Source of the DNA: Tubiluchus corallicola
Lineage: Eukaryota; Priapulida; Priapulimorpha; Priapulimorphida; Tubiluchidae
Direction of reading: 5' to 3'
NCBI GenBank assembly: GCA_030141605.1
Contig: JAQGDQ010000002.1
Span: forward strand, 744,001 to 808,000
DNA length: 64,000 nt
The notes beneath the pieces are model-generated. The model made no database searches and was not told the DNA's origin. It was given only the letters and a program-made list of their open reading frames with translations. The number at the start of each line of letters is the position of its first letter. Positions within the stretch are counted from its first letter, which is position 1. Shown here piece after piece: positions 12,101-25,145 of this stretch. The translations under genes were made by a program, and so were the position numbers.

Positions 12101-13249
12101 TCAGAAACACATAACAAGAAAGATTATATACTATAATGTAATTTACTCGTGGAAAAGTTTTTTCAGCACTATAAACTTTTTTATCAAGCTAGACATACAC
12201 TGCTCTGTTGACAGTTTTGAGAAGCTTCTTGATTTCGCTTAGAAATTTTTGGATGTTAATAATTGTTATTGATTTCTCCTGTAAAGATGATTATATTTAA
12301 AATGCTGCAAACTCATCCTGTTTAAATGTAATATACACCACTTGTATTTCATATAGTAGGATAATGTGCAATTAGCGGTTGTTGTTGCTTCGAGTTATAT
12401 TATATATTAATATGCACTCTCCAAGGTATTGCTTCTGTGTGTTGTAAGAACTTTGTGTCAACTTATATTTGCATATCTTTCCTACATTATTATCATTATT
12501 TTTTGGTAATTACTTATTTTTTTCACAGTTATTATTTTCTTGCTTCCTGGCCATTTTAATCTTTTTGTGTGAAGTCAATGTTGTAGCATTTTTGTTTTTA
12601 TTTTATTTTTATGACTGTGTTCTTGCTTTATGCACTAGCAACTTAACAGCTAAAAGTGTATTACTTTATAATTTTAGGAGGAACGACAAAAGAGATTAGG
12701 ACCAGGAGGATTAGATCCCATTGAAGTTTTGGAATCACTGCCGCCGGTAAGTGAAGAGTGTCACTTTAAAAGTTACAATACTTAGGTTTGTGAAAAAGTT
12801 TAGGGACATTTTTCATGGTCATTTCAAGCAGAGAATGTAATATTTGCTATGTTTCAAGGTATTAAATGTAACACTCTTTGCAAAAGCATAGTTAGTTGGT
12901 TCTTGAGCGTATTTCATGCTATAGCTCCAACCGTCTACATTTGTGGGGATTTATATATCAAACAAAAGGTCTTGCTCTGTCATTGATGGCATTATTTTTT
13001 AAATTGAGGTTACCAGGAGTAGCGGACACAAAAAGGTAATGTAAAGGTATGGCTTACTCGGAAAATAATATGTAATTGCAGGAAATGAAAGAATGCTTTG
13101 AGAAGCAAGATGTACCTATGCTTCAACAACTACTTCGAGAAATGCCAGAAAAGGATGCTCAGTGCCACATGAAACGGTGCGTTGATTCAGGTTTATGGGT
13201 TCCTGATGAGAGTGCAAAATCCTTGTTCGAAGACCCACCATCAAGTTAG
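6120..13249 (+). CDS. CDC37: Hsp90 co-chaperone CDC37 (complete, ten coding exons)
   Basis: Exons: 6120-6158, 8449-8582, 8851-8902, 9443-9550, 9812-9931, 10248-10406, 11646-11761, 11933-12053, 12678-12746 and 13082-13249. They splice in frame to 361 residues (human 378). CDC37 recruits protein kinase clients to Hsp90 in the cytosol. The N-terminal kinase-recognition part begins [20 protein letters not shown]; Ser15 in the acidic VSDDEDE context matches the CK2 site (Ser13 in human) needed for function. THPNID and LFRWRHQAR follow, then a charged coiled coil through exons 3 and 4. The middle Hsp90-binding domain has [28 protein letters not shown] and [20 protein letters not shown]. The C-terminal part has [18 protein letters not shown] and [11 protein letters not shown]. 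Splice donors are mostly GTAAG-type. Intron 1 (2.3 kb) holds a LINE fragment and simple repeats; intron 5 holds a pyrimidine tract. Confidence 0.97.
6754..7287 (+). mobile_element. Decayed non-LTR retrotransposon (LINE) fragment, reverse transcriptase C-terminal end
   Basis: Broken reading frames spell the end of a Jockey/CR1/L2-type reverse transcriptase in order. These are [11 protein letters not shown] near 6768, [10 protein letters not shown] after a frameshift, [19 protein letters not shown] near 6890-6950 followed by a stop, SLEQR near 7035, and [20 protein letters not shown] running into [14 protein letters not shown] up to 7287. Stops and frameshifts show it is dead. It lies in CDC37 intron 1 in the sense orientation. 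The clade cannot be assigned from this short tail. Confidence 0.75.
7715..7772. repeat. CA/TA microsatellite in CDC37 intron 1
   Basis: CACATA-type units pass into a run of TA dinucleotides around 7750-7770. It is an ordinary slippage-prone repeat. Confidence 0.9.
8245..8365 (+). repeat. Degenerate G-rich minisatellite (TGGTGTGGG-like units)
   Basis: Repeated variants of ATGGTGTGGG occur on the plus strand in CDC37 intron 1, just upstream of exon 2. Many GGG and GG runs give it potential to form G-quadruplexes in the sense transcript. No coding signal was recognised. Confidence 0.7.
10048..10172 (+). repeat. Long pyrimidine (CT-rich) tract in CDC37 intron 5
   Basis: About 125 bases are almost purely C and T, ending 75 bases before the exon 6 acceptor at 10247/10248. 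It is a polypurine/polypyrimidine mirror-type sequence that could adopt triplex DNA. It may also act as a distal splice-factor binding tract; that role is speculation. Confidence 0.85.
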
Positions 13250-15607
13250 TCATTTCCTCATAGAGACTGTACACCGCATGCTAAGAAGCTAGTATTATGA
13301 TATAAAGTCAGTCTATTTTCTATATTTATTTATCAAATCGATTAGAAATAATCATTTGATCTGTTTTTACTTCTTATTAAATGAAAAATTCATGTTCCCA
13401 TTGTGTACAAAATGAATTATTGATCTATAGTGTCATATAGTGGTCCTCTTGGCTCTTCAAAATTTAATTTGAACTGAATCTAACCCCAGAATATGGCTTA
13501 CTTGTACTGCATTCGTTAAAGTTTTGTTGCAGTCAATCTTATTAATTTTGGTCACATCACCTTGAATACTACTTGTAAAGGCATTACACACAAAGTACAA
13601 TTATCCAGTAAAATATTGCTCCGTTTGTAATTGCTAGCAGTGGGACAAACTGCCTGTAATCAAACTTATGAGATGGAAAACTCATTTTAAATAGTCTATA
13701 TGCTTACAAAACAGTCTGGTTTCCAATTCCTCATTGTTAGCAACATAACATGACAAATGGGAAATACATCATGGGCATTCCTACTGTTAAAAGTTGTATA
13801 TGTATTTCAGTTTGTTGCATTGTCAACATGTACAAACATCTTCTTGTTGTTGTGCTCTTTGCAGCATTATTCTGTATGTTAATTACCCGTGTGCTGCTAC
13901 AAAACGTTGGTGTACCAAGCTTTTGTGTATACCTTTAGAAGTAAATGGTTTTGTATAAACTTTTTATTGGCTAAATTAGTTCTCTATTCAGTTAAGTTAC
14001 TTTCATAAATGCAATCTTAACCAAGGTTATATAAGGCTGTATTGTAGAAGCATCTTAAATCAGTTTTCTATAACGTTTTCTGTTCTAATTTATCAACAAT
14101 GCCTAAGATGTAATAAATGTTGTTACATCACTTGTTTTTTGTTATTAGTTTTCTGCATTTTGAGAATGGAAATGTTTCTAGTTTGTATTTCAGAAGATGT
14201 TTGTGTCACTTAATTATCATTTCTGAGAAAGGTCTTGAAATGCAGGTTTCGTATCTGTCAAGGTGTAATCATAGGTCCAGTATTGTAGACATAAAGTATT
14301 AACATTTAAAAAGTTTCACAAGCTATGTGAGTTTGATTTTTATCATGTGGTGTAGGAAATTTCATCACCATTATTTGAAGCATTTGCAGTACAAGTGCAA
14401 GGCTTATAACACTATAAATACTTGTTAGGCATTGTCCACACATAACTCTGAGGGGCACATACAAAAGCAGTTGCACCGGCTGGGAATTTTTAGCATTAAG
14501 ACTTCAATCATACCGTCTATACAGTCATTTATTTGAACCGAAATTTATGTATGGATTTATTTAGTTTATCAGATGGTTTCAATTCTAATCAAATTTTGTC
14601 CAAATTCATTGCAACTTGCTTATGCAAAATATTTGGTGTGAATGCCCAGAAACTTATAATTAACTAGTCAGATTTTTCTAATTTGAGCCAACAATTATTA
14701 ATGTACATATTAAAATATTAGTAACATTCCATGTCAAAAACTTTTTGTTACAATACTAAACTGTACGTACTACTGTTGTACAAACTTAATGCCTAGAAGT
14801 GCCATGCATTGCAGTAGCAATTAACTTAATTTCACTTGCATAGGAAAAATGACAATGTTTAACCAATGCTGATGTAGTTAGCTTAATGTAGTTAGTTTGT
14901 ACATTTGCAGTCATAAACATGGTTGATCAGTACATACAATAAATATCGTTGTTACAAATAAGTTTTTATTTTTTTAACATTGTGAGTATTTGAACAATTA
15001 GTCAACAACAGAATATAGAAATACTAATCACTTGGTATAATAATTTATGGAAATTTAACTGAAGTTATCTATTCTATAAATTTAATACTGTAGTACTATA
15101 AAATACATGTAGCAAGATGACAAAAAATAAACTGTGCCAAGCAACAACAAAAGTATGTCTACGAGTCAACAACAATCAAAAGGCATGATATCAAAAAGCT
15201 ATCAGTAATTTTTTTAATTCATATTTCACTTAAATAAAAACTTAAAAATTTTATTAAATTCATATTTCATTTAAATGGGTTTATTGAGACTATAAACTTA
15301 CGTTTTTAATATGTGCAACCATTTTCAAAAATCATCACTTTTCTAATTTTCTTCATGTATGGCTATTAAAAAATATAGTGATATAAAAATGTAAAATTTA
15401 TGAACGAATTCTAAAATGTAAACTCATGATAATACAAGTATGCAAGTGTAAGTGCTATCTAGTTGATAAAAACTAATTCCCCAAAACAAATGCAGCTTTA
15501 CTCACACACTTAATGGCTAACATGCAGCTGTAAAACAACCTTATTCTAAACTGAGCTCTATCTTAATATACAGTCAACATAAATTCAGAAGTCAGCTCTA
15601 GCCATGT
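13250..15607. other. Convergent intergenic region, 3' UTRs of CDC37 and ADHFE1
   Basis: No conserved coding sequence was seen. Candidate AATAAA signals for CDC37 (+) are at 14112-14117 and 14939-14944. A candidate for ADHFE1 (-) is at 15280-15285 (TTTATT on the plus strand). The two transcripts therefore appear to end tail-to-tail within about 340 bases of each other, or less if weaker signals are used. Confidence 0.5.
14939..14944 (+). terminator. Candidate poly(A) signal AATAAA for CDC37
   Basis: The canonical hexamer lies 1.69 kb after the CDC37 stop codon and is followed within 30 bases by a T-rich stretch, as expected downstream of a cleavage site. An earlier AATAAA at 14112-14117 would give a shorter UTR. 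Confidence 0.4.
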
Positions 15608-18600
15608 TTAGTACACAGTCAGCGAATCTTCAAAGATGGAAGCCAGATCGTCCTCAGTTTGCGGACGGGGAGAGAGCTTTGTAACCCTCTCTTGAGGTAG
15701 AGTTCCTTTCACAAGAGCAGGTATGTCTGCAGAGGTATATCCAAATGCAGAGATACCATTATCAATATTCATGTCCAACATTATCTCACGCAGGCGGTCT
15801 GAGAGCCGCTTTCCTGCATCTTCCCGCTTTGCATTGGTAACATCAGCACCTATAATAATTTATACTATTTTCATAATGGCTCACACATTAATTAACCCAA
15901 AGACTTGTGATTTGTTTTTTATCATGTTGCCACATGCAGAGGACACTAATAGAAATCGCCATGTCTGATTGGACAATAGTGGAAAGCAATATGCACATAT
16001 GTGCTGTAAAAAATTTGGTACAGCTGTTAAATATAAAAGAATGATAATATATGACAGTAACTTGTTATCTCCACCAGGAACTGGAAAAGGATTATTTCTC
16101 CACAGGATTCTCTTTGTTTCTCTGATGACATGTCAGAAAGTCGTGGGCATCAATTGGTTACCATTAGAATGTACGAACAATGAATACATATTTAAAATAA
16201 AAATTCCTTCGCAAATGACAAGATGTTTTTCTTGAATCAGGTGAGGAAGACGCAGTTTGCCGGTTAATAATGTTTTAATCAAATTAGCTGCCTTTAGCTC
16301 AGCACTGAATTTTAATTGCAATAACTCACTATTAATAAACCTAAAGGTTTATGTACTGAATAACAATTAGCCTAACAGTTACTGAGTGAAAAAAGACGAC
16401 TAAAGAAGCCAGCCCCATCTCAAAGCTAATTCGAGCATGCGAAATGTAAATATAAAAATAAAATTCTTTTAATAAATCTACTAAGAATGTATCAGTTAAT
16501 GCACTGTCAAATGCAAGTAAGGTTGTAGTCAACAGAGACACACTTGTGAGGTAAGTGAGTCCACAAACAAAAAGCCTAATAGCAAAAAGCGGTTGTCCTG
16601 CATGATAGGACTGTCTAGGATAAAAACGTAAGAGGCATCAATAAAACAAATACGCTGACCAAACATTCAGTATTTAGGAGCACCTGAAGACAGCACCTTC
16701 GAAAACAGAGGTCCTGATGAAAGTAGCGAAAAAGGATTTCATGCTATTTGAGTAGCTGACATGCCTAAAACACATCTTCTAAGCTACATAATGCTTTTCA
16801 AGTTTTAGAATCACCAAAATCAATATTAATCTAGACACAAGCTTAGCTAACCACTTAGCTGCACAACACTCCAGCACCTATTAATGATTATCTTCAATGA
16901 AAAAATTCAAAAAGTTAGCTACCTAATATTTTGGCTGCTTCCAGATGTCGCTCGGGGCACATGGGTGAAGTGAATTTGAAAACTGAGGGAGCAGTTATGA
17001 CCACAGACAATCCATGAGGCTGCAACAAATGAAAACACATATGAATCTTTTGCGCTTAAGGATTGGCATATTATTCACAAAAACCACATACTGTTGTTAT
17101 TTGTAATAAAAAAGGATTAGAAGTTTAAATGGTAAATTGAAAGCATTCTTGTAAAAAAAGCAAACCACAAGAGAAAACTAGTACATGTACAAATGACAGA
17201 ATTAAAAATTTTAAATTTAATCAAATTTAAGGGACTTTGGGTTTTGCATCTAAATTCAGATTTTGTTTTGAATTTATAATAAGTATGAGTTTGTACACAA
17301 ATAATGAAAACTCACTACAATAGGATGATCAGTAGGATAATCTTTTGCATAGTAACTTTTCACTAGTCCTGATATGGGATACGACAAGCCATGGCTGAAA
17401 ACAAAAAAGTAAACTATATTAAACACATTTGGTGTAAAGCCATCAAGTTCTGTTTTTTCTACAAAAACTTTAAAAAAGTTGCAGTCACTCTGAACCATTC
17501 ATTGGACTAATTTACTAAAGCAGTATAACAAATAGAGTACATTTTATAGCTAAAATCTGTGTAACAGATATTTGTGATAATACTAAGGATCAGCTAAAAA
17601 CGCAATACATATCAAAGAAGGAGATATATACACATTGAACGTGACTGCTGGTTAATAGTTCCATCTTAGTAGATTATCCTTTATAACAACACAGGTTCCA
17701 GCCTTGTCAGTTAAAACTAAAAAATGCAAATCAAGAAAAAACCTTACCACAAATGTACACCTGCATTTCCAAAGCCAATTCCTGCAAATGTACTGGCAAG
17801 AAGCATGTGCCGTCTGGCTTCAACATCACTCGAGTCAAATATAGCTCTAGAAGTAAGGCATATACGTGGCAGATTAAAACTGTTTGGATTCACTGTCAAA
17901 ATCGAGCAGGACACAGATACAAAATCACCAAAGATGCAAATAATAACGAGAACCTCTATTTATTAAGCTACATAAAAAACTGTATAGCTCTGGCATGGAA
18001 TTTAATTTCGTACCATTAAACACGAAACATCATACCTCTTTAGAGTTCCTAATAGCTAGTGCAGTACCATGATATGGAAAATTATAAAAGAAAAGAGAAT
18101 CGTTAATTACATTAAATTTACTTCACTCTAATGACACTGACTTAAAAAATACGAGTGGACTTGTAAAAAAAGAGTTTTGAAAATGTACATCATTAACGTT
18201 TGTGTGCTGTTTGAGGAATTATATATACTGTTAGAATACAAAACCTGGCTTTTGACAAACAAAACTCTAAACAATTAACACAAATGTAAATTAATCCAAC
18301 AAAAACTTAATCACTGATATAATAGTTTGCAGAGATTCACCTTTTGCCGTATTTAGCAAATATCCTCAGTGCTTGGAGCGACCATATGTCACTGATGGGG
18401 TTACTTCCTTGATATGCTGGCCTGTTGATTGGGTTTTCTGGACGTGGTTGTCGTTGGTTGAAAGGAATGGCTGTATATGACTCCAAAGCATGACTAAATT
18501 AAAGACAGAAATGTGAAAAAATTGTCGGCTGAGACACAACAATAGAGTTTTCATTACAGCCAAACGGCAAAAAAATTATGATTCTGAAATGGTGTCACTA

Positions 18601-21600
18601 CATTCACACCCAATATGTTTCGCTACAGTCTCTGACTCTATGGACAATTTTTTAATAACTTAAATGATTTAGACATCATGAAAGGAAACAAAACACACAA
18701 TCACAAACTAAACGTTTGTAATATACACCTCTTGGTGCTACTTAGCTCATAATTATGCAGAAACTGTCGATGCTGACTACAAAAAATCTGCATCTGCAAT
18801 CAGCTTGTAATAGCAGACTTCACTCTAGACTACAAATGATTCTAGTCTACGACATCATAACTGTAGGATGATGCCACTTCCACTTTCACAATAATGAAAA
18901 AGTGTTCTGTGATTGTAGCGGAAATTCTCTAATCTCACTAAATGAGAGTTCACGTTACAAGTTTTGACCCATATGACTATATAATGCTAATATTTAAGTA
19001 CTTTCTTCATTTTCCACAAAACTCAATACTCAAAAAGAAAACACCAAAACAGTTACTAACATAACAGTTGAAGCACTCACTAAATTTAAACGTACCACAA
19101 AACATCAAATGCAGTGTTGGCAGTTACTCTCTCTGCCATGGTGGACGTGTGAAAAGGATCAACAAGACCCAACAACGGCCGAATTGCCCGATTCCCGATA
19201 CCCGTTTTAGCCTCCATCTCCTCCAAATCAAAAATGGCAACACCTGTCGTTTCGCTGCCAGTTCCTGCCGTTGTGGGAACTGAAATTGTCAAAGAACAAT
19301 TTTAAATACATTTAAAGTAACTTTATATACTTATAATGTTAACAAGTTCTTCTAGAAGAAGATTGCCACAGTCACAAGTCTCATAGATAAAACAGCTTGC
19401 ATAACATCTCAGCTATGTGAAAAAAAAACTTTGAAATTTTTGATGATTTGCTAAGTTTAATTTACTATCTTCTGCCATAATATCTGTATATCTTGGAACA
19501 CTAAACTACGTATAACTTGAACACCTTGGGACTGGAAAATTTGTTTAAGTTATGCGAAAGTACGAGTTAGACGATGTTCATATGAAAACAAGATGAGTCG
19601 CTCATCAACGTCACACGATACACTACAGCCTATGAAAATGACAATCAAAAATAAAATGACTGGTCCACCTCTACTGAGCAGCATGGTTAATAGAATTCGG
19701 CAACAATAATATTGTGATTTACATTAAACAACATTTGTTAAACCATGTTGTGTGCAACATTCTACTAATGTAATATAAGAAATCTTAGCACTTTTGCTGA
19801 AACTAGCAGTTAAAATTGTAAAGTGGTGCACACCCTTGTGTAGGATTATCTCGCATAGGCTGTTAGGCATAGGCGAGGTAATTTCAGTCAGATTCTTAAC
19901 CGCAAAGAGAATTTAGTTTGAATTATGAGATAATACGATTTACGTGATTTTGGTAAAAGGAAAACGAGAGAAAATCTGCTTCACAAGATCTGAGTGAGAT
20001 GCATAAGAATTCGAGCTATACCGGTTCCAGTTATATGCAGTTTACTGTAGAAAAGTTAAAATTAAAAATTAAACAATCAAATAAATGTCTAATTGCAAGA
20101 ATGTACCTGCTATCAAGGGTTTGACAGGATTAGTAACAGGAAGTCCTTTGCCGATGGGCTTGTTTACAAAGTCCAAAAAATCAGCATCCGGGTGACTGGC
20201 ATAAAGATTTGCAGCCTTGCAAGTGTCCATTACCGATCCGCCACCCACAGCCAAGTAGCCGTCAAAGTTTCCCCTTTTGGCAAACTCTATAGCGACTTTG
20301 AAACTGAAATGACGAAAGCTTTCAATATGCATTATCAATAACCTTTTATGAGACCCTGAAACTGAAATGACAAAGAAAGACCAGGCGTACAAAACTAGTT
20401 TGCACTTTGCAGCACAGAAAAAACAGAAAGTGTGACAAAACAAAATCTAATGCAAAATGTTGTAGCACATTTAGCTGTGACACAAAGCTGTTAAAGCTAC
20501 CACTCTAGAAATTTGCTGAATGAGAAATCTGCTCCATCGCCTACACCTGTCAATCTCAAAACTTTAACTACTGCGTGCTTTGTGAGAGTCTGGTATTTAC
20601 ACCTAAACCTACACCTTGATTCTGTGAAGTTAGCTTGAAATATAATGAACTGTCAGCATAGACAATTTCACTGTAGTACTGGATCTCAAATCACTATAGC
20701 AAACATACTGCACATAGCAAAAATACTAAAAAGCTAAGCTAGTTTGTTAGTGTTTTCTGATACCTAGAATCTGTTGGCTCAATACGCACGTCTTCAAAAA
20801 TGCTGAAATTGACTTTATGTGCAGAGAGTGACTCGAGAGCTGCCTTCACTGGTGGAAGCTTTGCCATTAGCGGATCTGTCATTACGCACACATTCTTGGT
20901 ACCCAAGTTTTTGAAGTCCTTCAATATAGTTTAAATAATAAGCAAAGTTTTCTATACTCAATTTTAATTATTGTTTTATACTATCATTTTGCCTTTGTTG
21001 TGTGTTTATGCAGAAACATGTTCAAGAAAATAAGAATTCCACTTAATGTATACTGTTTAATACATGAAGCACAAAATGTATTTTATTACAATTTATATGC
21101 AGATCAATAGAGAAATGTGTAACGCTTATGAAAATCGGGAAATATCACCACACATATCATACATAACGATCTAAGAAAAATAATACCTTACTTATACACA
21201 CACATACTGTTTTGTAATTTTGTCACAATGACTGCGCACAGTGGTGCAGGGAGGGATACAAACCTCCTACACTTAGCAATTTCAATTGCTCTATGCTCAC
21301 CAAAATAATTGTTTAAGGTGCACGCTTAGCAAATGTTACTTGAAGCTGACACACATTTGCTGTAGGCAGTTTATAAAACTTCATTAAGCTCTTTTTGGTT
21401 AAGAGAGACTAAGCCTTCCAGACAGTAGACATTAAACATTTTTCGCTTAATTACATTCTTGTGGGCATGCCTTCCTTGGCATCCGACTCCCACCAAGTTG
21501 GACTTTTTGACAGTATACCTGCCTCCGAATTACCACTACAGCACTGACAGAATGTAACAGTCAGCATATTAAACCATACTTACCATTCCAACTTCTTTTG

Positions 21601-24600
21601 TGACTCCTGGACCAAAGCGAATATTTGAGCAAGCCATCTGCAAATAGCCAATAGTAAACACATAATAATGTATCCGCCACTAAGTTAAATAAAACACAGT
21701 ACAATCAAAATATACTCAAAATGTACAGTTATACTGAGTAACCATTGCTGTACATGTAAATGTGCATATATACAACATTAAAACAAGCCTATTTATTATA
21801 GACTATATTACTTAGTTAGCAAGCCATACCTCAAAGGCATAATCGGCTTTGGGATTTTGTGCAGGTGTAATTTGTCCGGACGTGAAGTGCCCATGATGTG
21901 TGACACCTAATTGTAGTGAAAAGTTACTAGAAATTTCAAAACGAAAACAGTATCAAGTGCCAATCACGAGAATCATCAAGACGTTAGGGTCACAACATAT
22001 TCAATCTAGTGTGAAAATTTGCTAATTAACATTGCTGTGGCTTTTTTGCTTTATTCTGAGAACGACTGAAGAAATCTGGCCACTAACATAAAAAAATTAA
22101 TGTCAACTGATGCATGGACATCATGAGATTGCAAAAAAGTAAAATGAGCCTCAAATTTAATTTTGTGAAGAATAAACTTTCAAAGTGTGCACTGATTAAT
22201 AGCTATGCCCCTAACGTAAGTTACACAAATAGACAAACAGATATATTATTCAGATTGCTTTCAACAGAAACAAACCTTATTATTATTGATGCAACAATTT
22301 ATTGATGCTCCAACAGAAGTGCAACACAAGCTCTTCTTATAATAATTTAAATTGATTCATGGATTCTGTACAAGGTGTAATAACACTTAGTAATGATTAA
22401 ATGATTCCAAAACTGTTTTTTGAATTTCAACTGTGATCAGTTTCTAAAATCTAATTTAAGTTTGAAAGTTATTAACTTTGCATTTTTTATAGATACCAAT
22501 GCCAACAAGACCTAATCCAAGCACTCTGAGGGAGTGGTTTCACTCAGCAGGGTAGCAAAGGGTGGGGTGGAGGAGACGGTCCCTGAGTGGCATTTCTACC
22601 AAAAAAGTAAAAAGGCAAAACACCTAACAAAATTTTTTATACGAAAATGCAGCTTATCGCATCTCTTATCCAGAGTGACAAAGTAAGATGATAATTAGTA
22701 ATTTAATATCATTGTAATATTTGCAATATAATATGTCTTTGCTGTACAAAGTTTCGCGATACACGTTTTGAATTAACTTGTGAAATACATTTAAAATCAT
22801 GCATGTAGTTGCAAGTTCATCACATATTATTTACATGCAATTTTGTGCGTTTTTAACAATGTATTTACCTCTGGTGTTTGGTTTCTATAACACAGATGTC
22901 ATTGCAATTAGCTCTACTAATGTAATAATGATTGTGATTTAGTGGCTTCTTGGCTCGCCAATGTAGCTTACGAGTTTTTGATAATCTCTGCCAAAATATG
23001 AATTGAAATGTCTTCGTTTGGTATAATTACTTGTAGATCTATTAACAAATTTATGAACATTAATCTCAACTTTATTTTTAAAATATTTTGATGGCAATAA
23101 ACTTTTATTTGACTGGGACCAACTATTATAATGTTCAAAATTCTCCACTAAACGCAGCAACATCTTAGACATTACTCCAAAATGGTTTCACTACCATTAT
23201 AATACTCTATTCTGCGCTAAAATTTGAAGAAGCCTTTGAGCATGCTAGCTTTTGAGTTTTGCAACATACAGTATTTCTTCATAAACCCGATTTTTACGTT
23301 GTACTTAATTATTTTATCAATTCACCTCTGCAAGGCAACATTGCTAAATTTTACAACACCAAAATTTTCCTGCATAAACATTTTCATCAGGGGGAGGGGG
23401 GCAAACTAAAGTGCAGCCCTGGGTGTTACAAATCCCTAACTATGCCACTAGTATTGAGTAACTAAAGTTCTTACTTAATTAACTAATGTAACTAAATCAC
23501 TTAGCCAACATACAACCAGAACTAAAGCACATTTACCTGACGATAAAATGTTTGAATGTGCTGGACATCGGCATCTGAAAACAAATAAAGAGAATTAAAT
23601 AACAAAAGGCTGCATGACAGTGAAGGTAATGCACCTTGCATGACAAAGGGTGCAATGACAATTAACAACATGACTAGAGATCCGAATTTTTTGGCCTTAA
23701 AGGTCCGGCACTGGAACTCGAATTTTCACTTTTAAAGGAATAGTGCTGGAAAACAAGTTGTTTCACCTCAAAGATCTCATCGAAGTTAAAATGTTGTAGC
23801 TTAAGCGATCCAGCATCAGCCTAGAATAACTTTAAAGCATTGCCTAATGGTATGGATTCATACTCCGAAAAGCAGTAAGGCCTTAAAAAATACGATACTG
23901 TGTCCCAAAGGTATTAACTAGAAAAATATGGATCGATCTGCAACTTATACCAAAAGTTATTGACTAGAAAATACGGGTTTGTATCTGGAAAGGCAATGAA
24001 TAGAAAAGCACAACAGTAACATCGTGGGCCATGACAATGACAAATTCAGTATCAGTACTATACAGTGTAACTGAACATAAACCAATTTTCAGATTTCTTA
24101 GGCACTATAGTTTGTTAGTTGAGTAAATATAACAACGACATGGAAATTTTTATACAAAAAAGCAACTACCTATTATTTATTGACTTTTAAAACTGGATTA
24201 AAGTAATATCTGGTGAGAAAATATTTGAAAATTGTATAGAATGTTATATCTAATAAAACATAGTAAAGCACTTTTTACAGCCTATGCATCCACATCTCTC
24301 CTGAAAATAGTCTATGTGCCCGTCTGCTGTACCAGACGTGCATGCATACTTACAGAATCTCTAGAAAAAAATATCAGTGGATCTATAACATTAGGAAATG
24401 GGAGAGTTAAGAGTTTCACTGTTTTACAGTAAATAATTATAATACTGGCTCTAACACCCATGTCATAAAATTAGTGTAAATATAGGTATTTAAATAAATG
24501 TAACATAATACATTATTAATTATCCCGGCATCACTGGTAATGCGAGGAACATATTCAATTTTTAGCGTAATTTTAAAGTGCATCTAATATTAATATCATA

Positions 24601-24881
24601 CACTTAATCACGTATTTGCCCTCTTATATTGCGTCTTGGGTGTCGGACTACAGTGCTTAATGTTCGGGCATCTTCGCTCCACTTCGGACATAGTCCCCAA
24701 CTTGTAACAAAAAAGTTATCGAACCGCTGCTGGACATCCAGACACGTTGAATAATTAATTGTAATACATAAACACATATTTGTTTTGGTATTTAGCTGCC
24801 ATAATGTAAATTTCTAACATACGCAGTTGCAGCGATGTTCCTCAGCATATGCACTACACGATCTCTTCCAAATGAAGACAT
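15608..24881 (-). CDS. ADHFE1: Hydroxyacid-oxoacid transhydrogenase, mitochondrial (complete, twelve coding exons)
   Basis: Exons in transcript order: 24881-24823, 23574-23537, 21906-21830, 21637-21584, 20918-20764, 20303-20107, 19279-19096, 18493-18341, 17846-17748, 17394-17316, 17019-16923 and 15849-15608. All phases agree and give 477 residues (human 467). The enzyme is an iron-containing group III alcohol dehydrogenase that oxidises 4-hydroxybutyrate to succinic semialdehyde while reducing 2-oxoglutarate to D-2-hydroxyglutarate in mitochondria. Seen here are [20 protein letters not shown] (nucleotide-binding glycine motif), [25 protein letters not shown] with metal ligands Asp252 and His256, [10 protein letters not shown] with His340, PHGLSVV with His367, and a C-terminal [14 protein letters not shown]. 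The basic start [20 protein letters not shown] then CRCPAHS resembles the mitochondrial targeting region of animal orthologs. The start shares a compact promoter with the MYPT-like gene. Confidence 0.96.
22545..23451. mobile_element. Old MITE-like element or pair of fragments in ADHFE1 intron 2
   Basis: The left edge reads CAGCAGGGTAGCAAAGGGTG with GC-rich continuation and GAGTGGCATTTCTACC. The right edge, read in reverse, begins TAGTGGCATAGTTAGGGATT followed by C/G-rich runs. Both resemble the widespread AGTGGCGTAGC-type ends of non-autonomous DNA elements, which I know as a general pattern. The two ends match at only about 10 of 17 positions and the target duplication is not clear. This may be one degraded 0.9-kb element or two separate scraps. 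Confidence 0.4.
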
Positions 24882-25145
24882 AATTTTTTTACAAAACAGT
24901 TAAAACAAAGAATAATAAAGACGCATGATTGTGTTTATTTACAAATTCAACGTGCTAGGAATGATTCACCACGCAGTTTCGCCACCTAACGTAAAAGCTA
25001 GAAACACAAAATTTCTTGTTCCCAAAAGTACTTTCGCCCCCTAAACACGTGACCAAAACCAGAGCTCTGTGGTACACGCTACCGCTCAGCTGATGTCTGC
25101 TACATTGATGTCAGATTTGGTGCTTTGTTAGTAAATGCAATGACG
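24882..25145. promoter_or_regulatory. Compact bidirectional promoter ADHFE1 (-) / MYPT-like (+)
   Basis: Only 264 bases separate the ADHFE1 start codon from the end of the proposed noncoding first exon of the MYPT-like gene (donor GTAAGT at 25146). Both transcription starts and 5' UTRs must fit in or near this space. It contains a CACGTG E-box at 25046-25051 in an ACACGTGACC context, as bound by USF/MiT-type bHLH factors. No TATA box is evident in a useful position. Confidence 0.55.

Noticed and set aside
12054-12242. Extension of the CDC37 exon 8 frame past 12053
   Set aside because: Conservation stops exactly at KEYEE followed by GTATGT, and the next conserved residues resume at 12678; the extension is intron.
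17724-18019. Plus-strand open frames over the ADHFE1 exon at 17748-17846
   Set aside because: They are antisense shadows of the conserved [14 protein letters not shown] exon.
22939-23172. Minus-strand 77-residue open frame in ADHFE1 intron 2
   Set aside because: I recognise no family, codon use is AT-driven, and it lies within a probable old mobile element.
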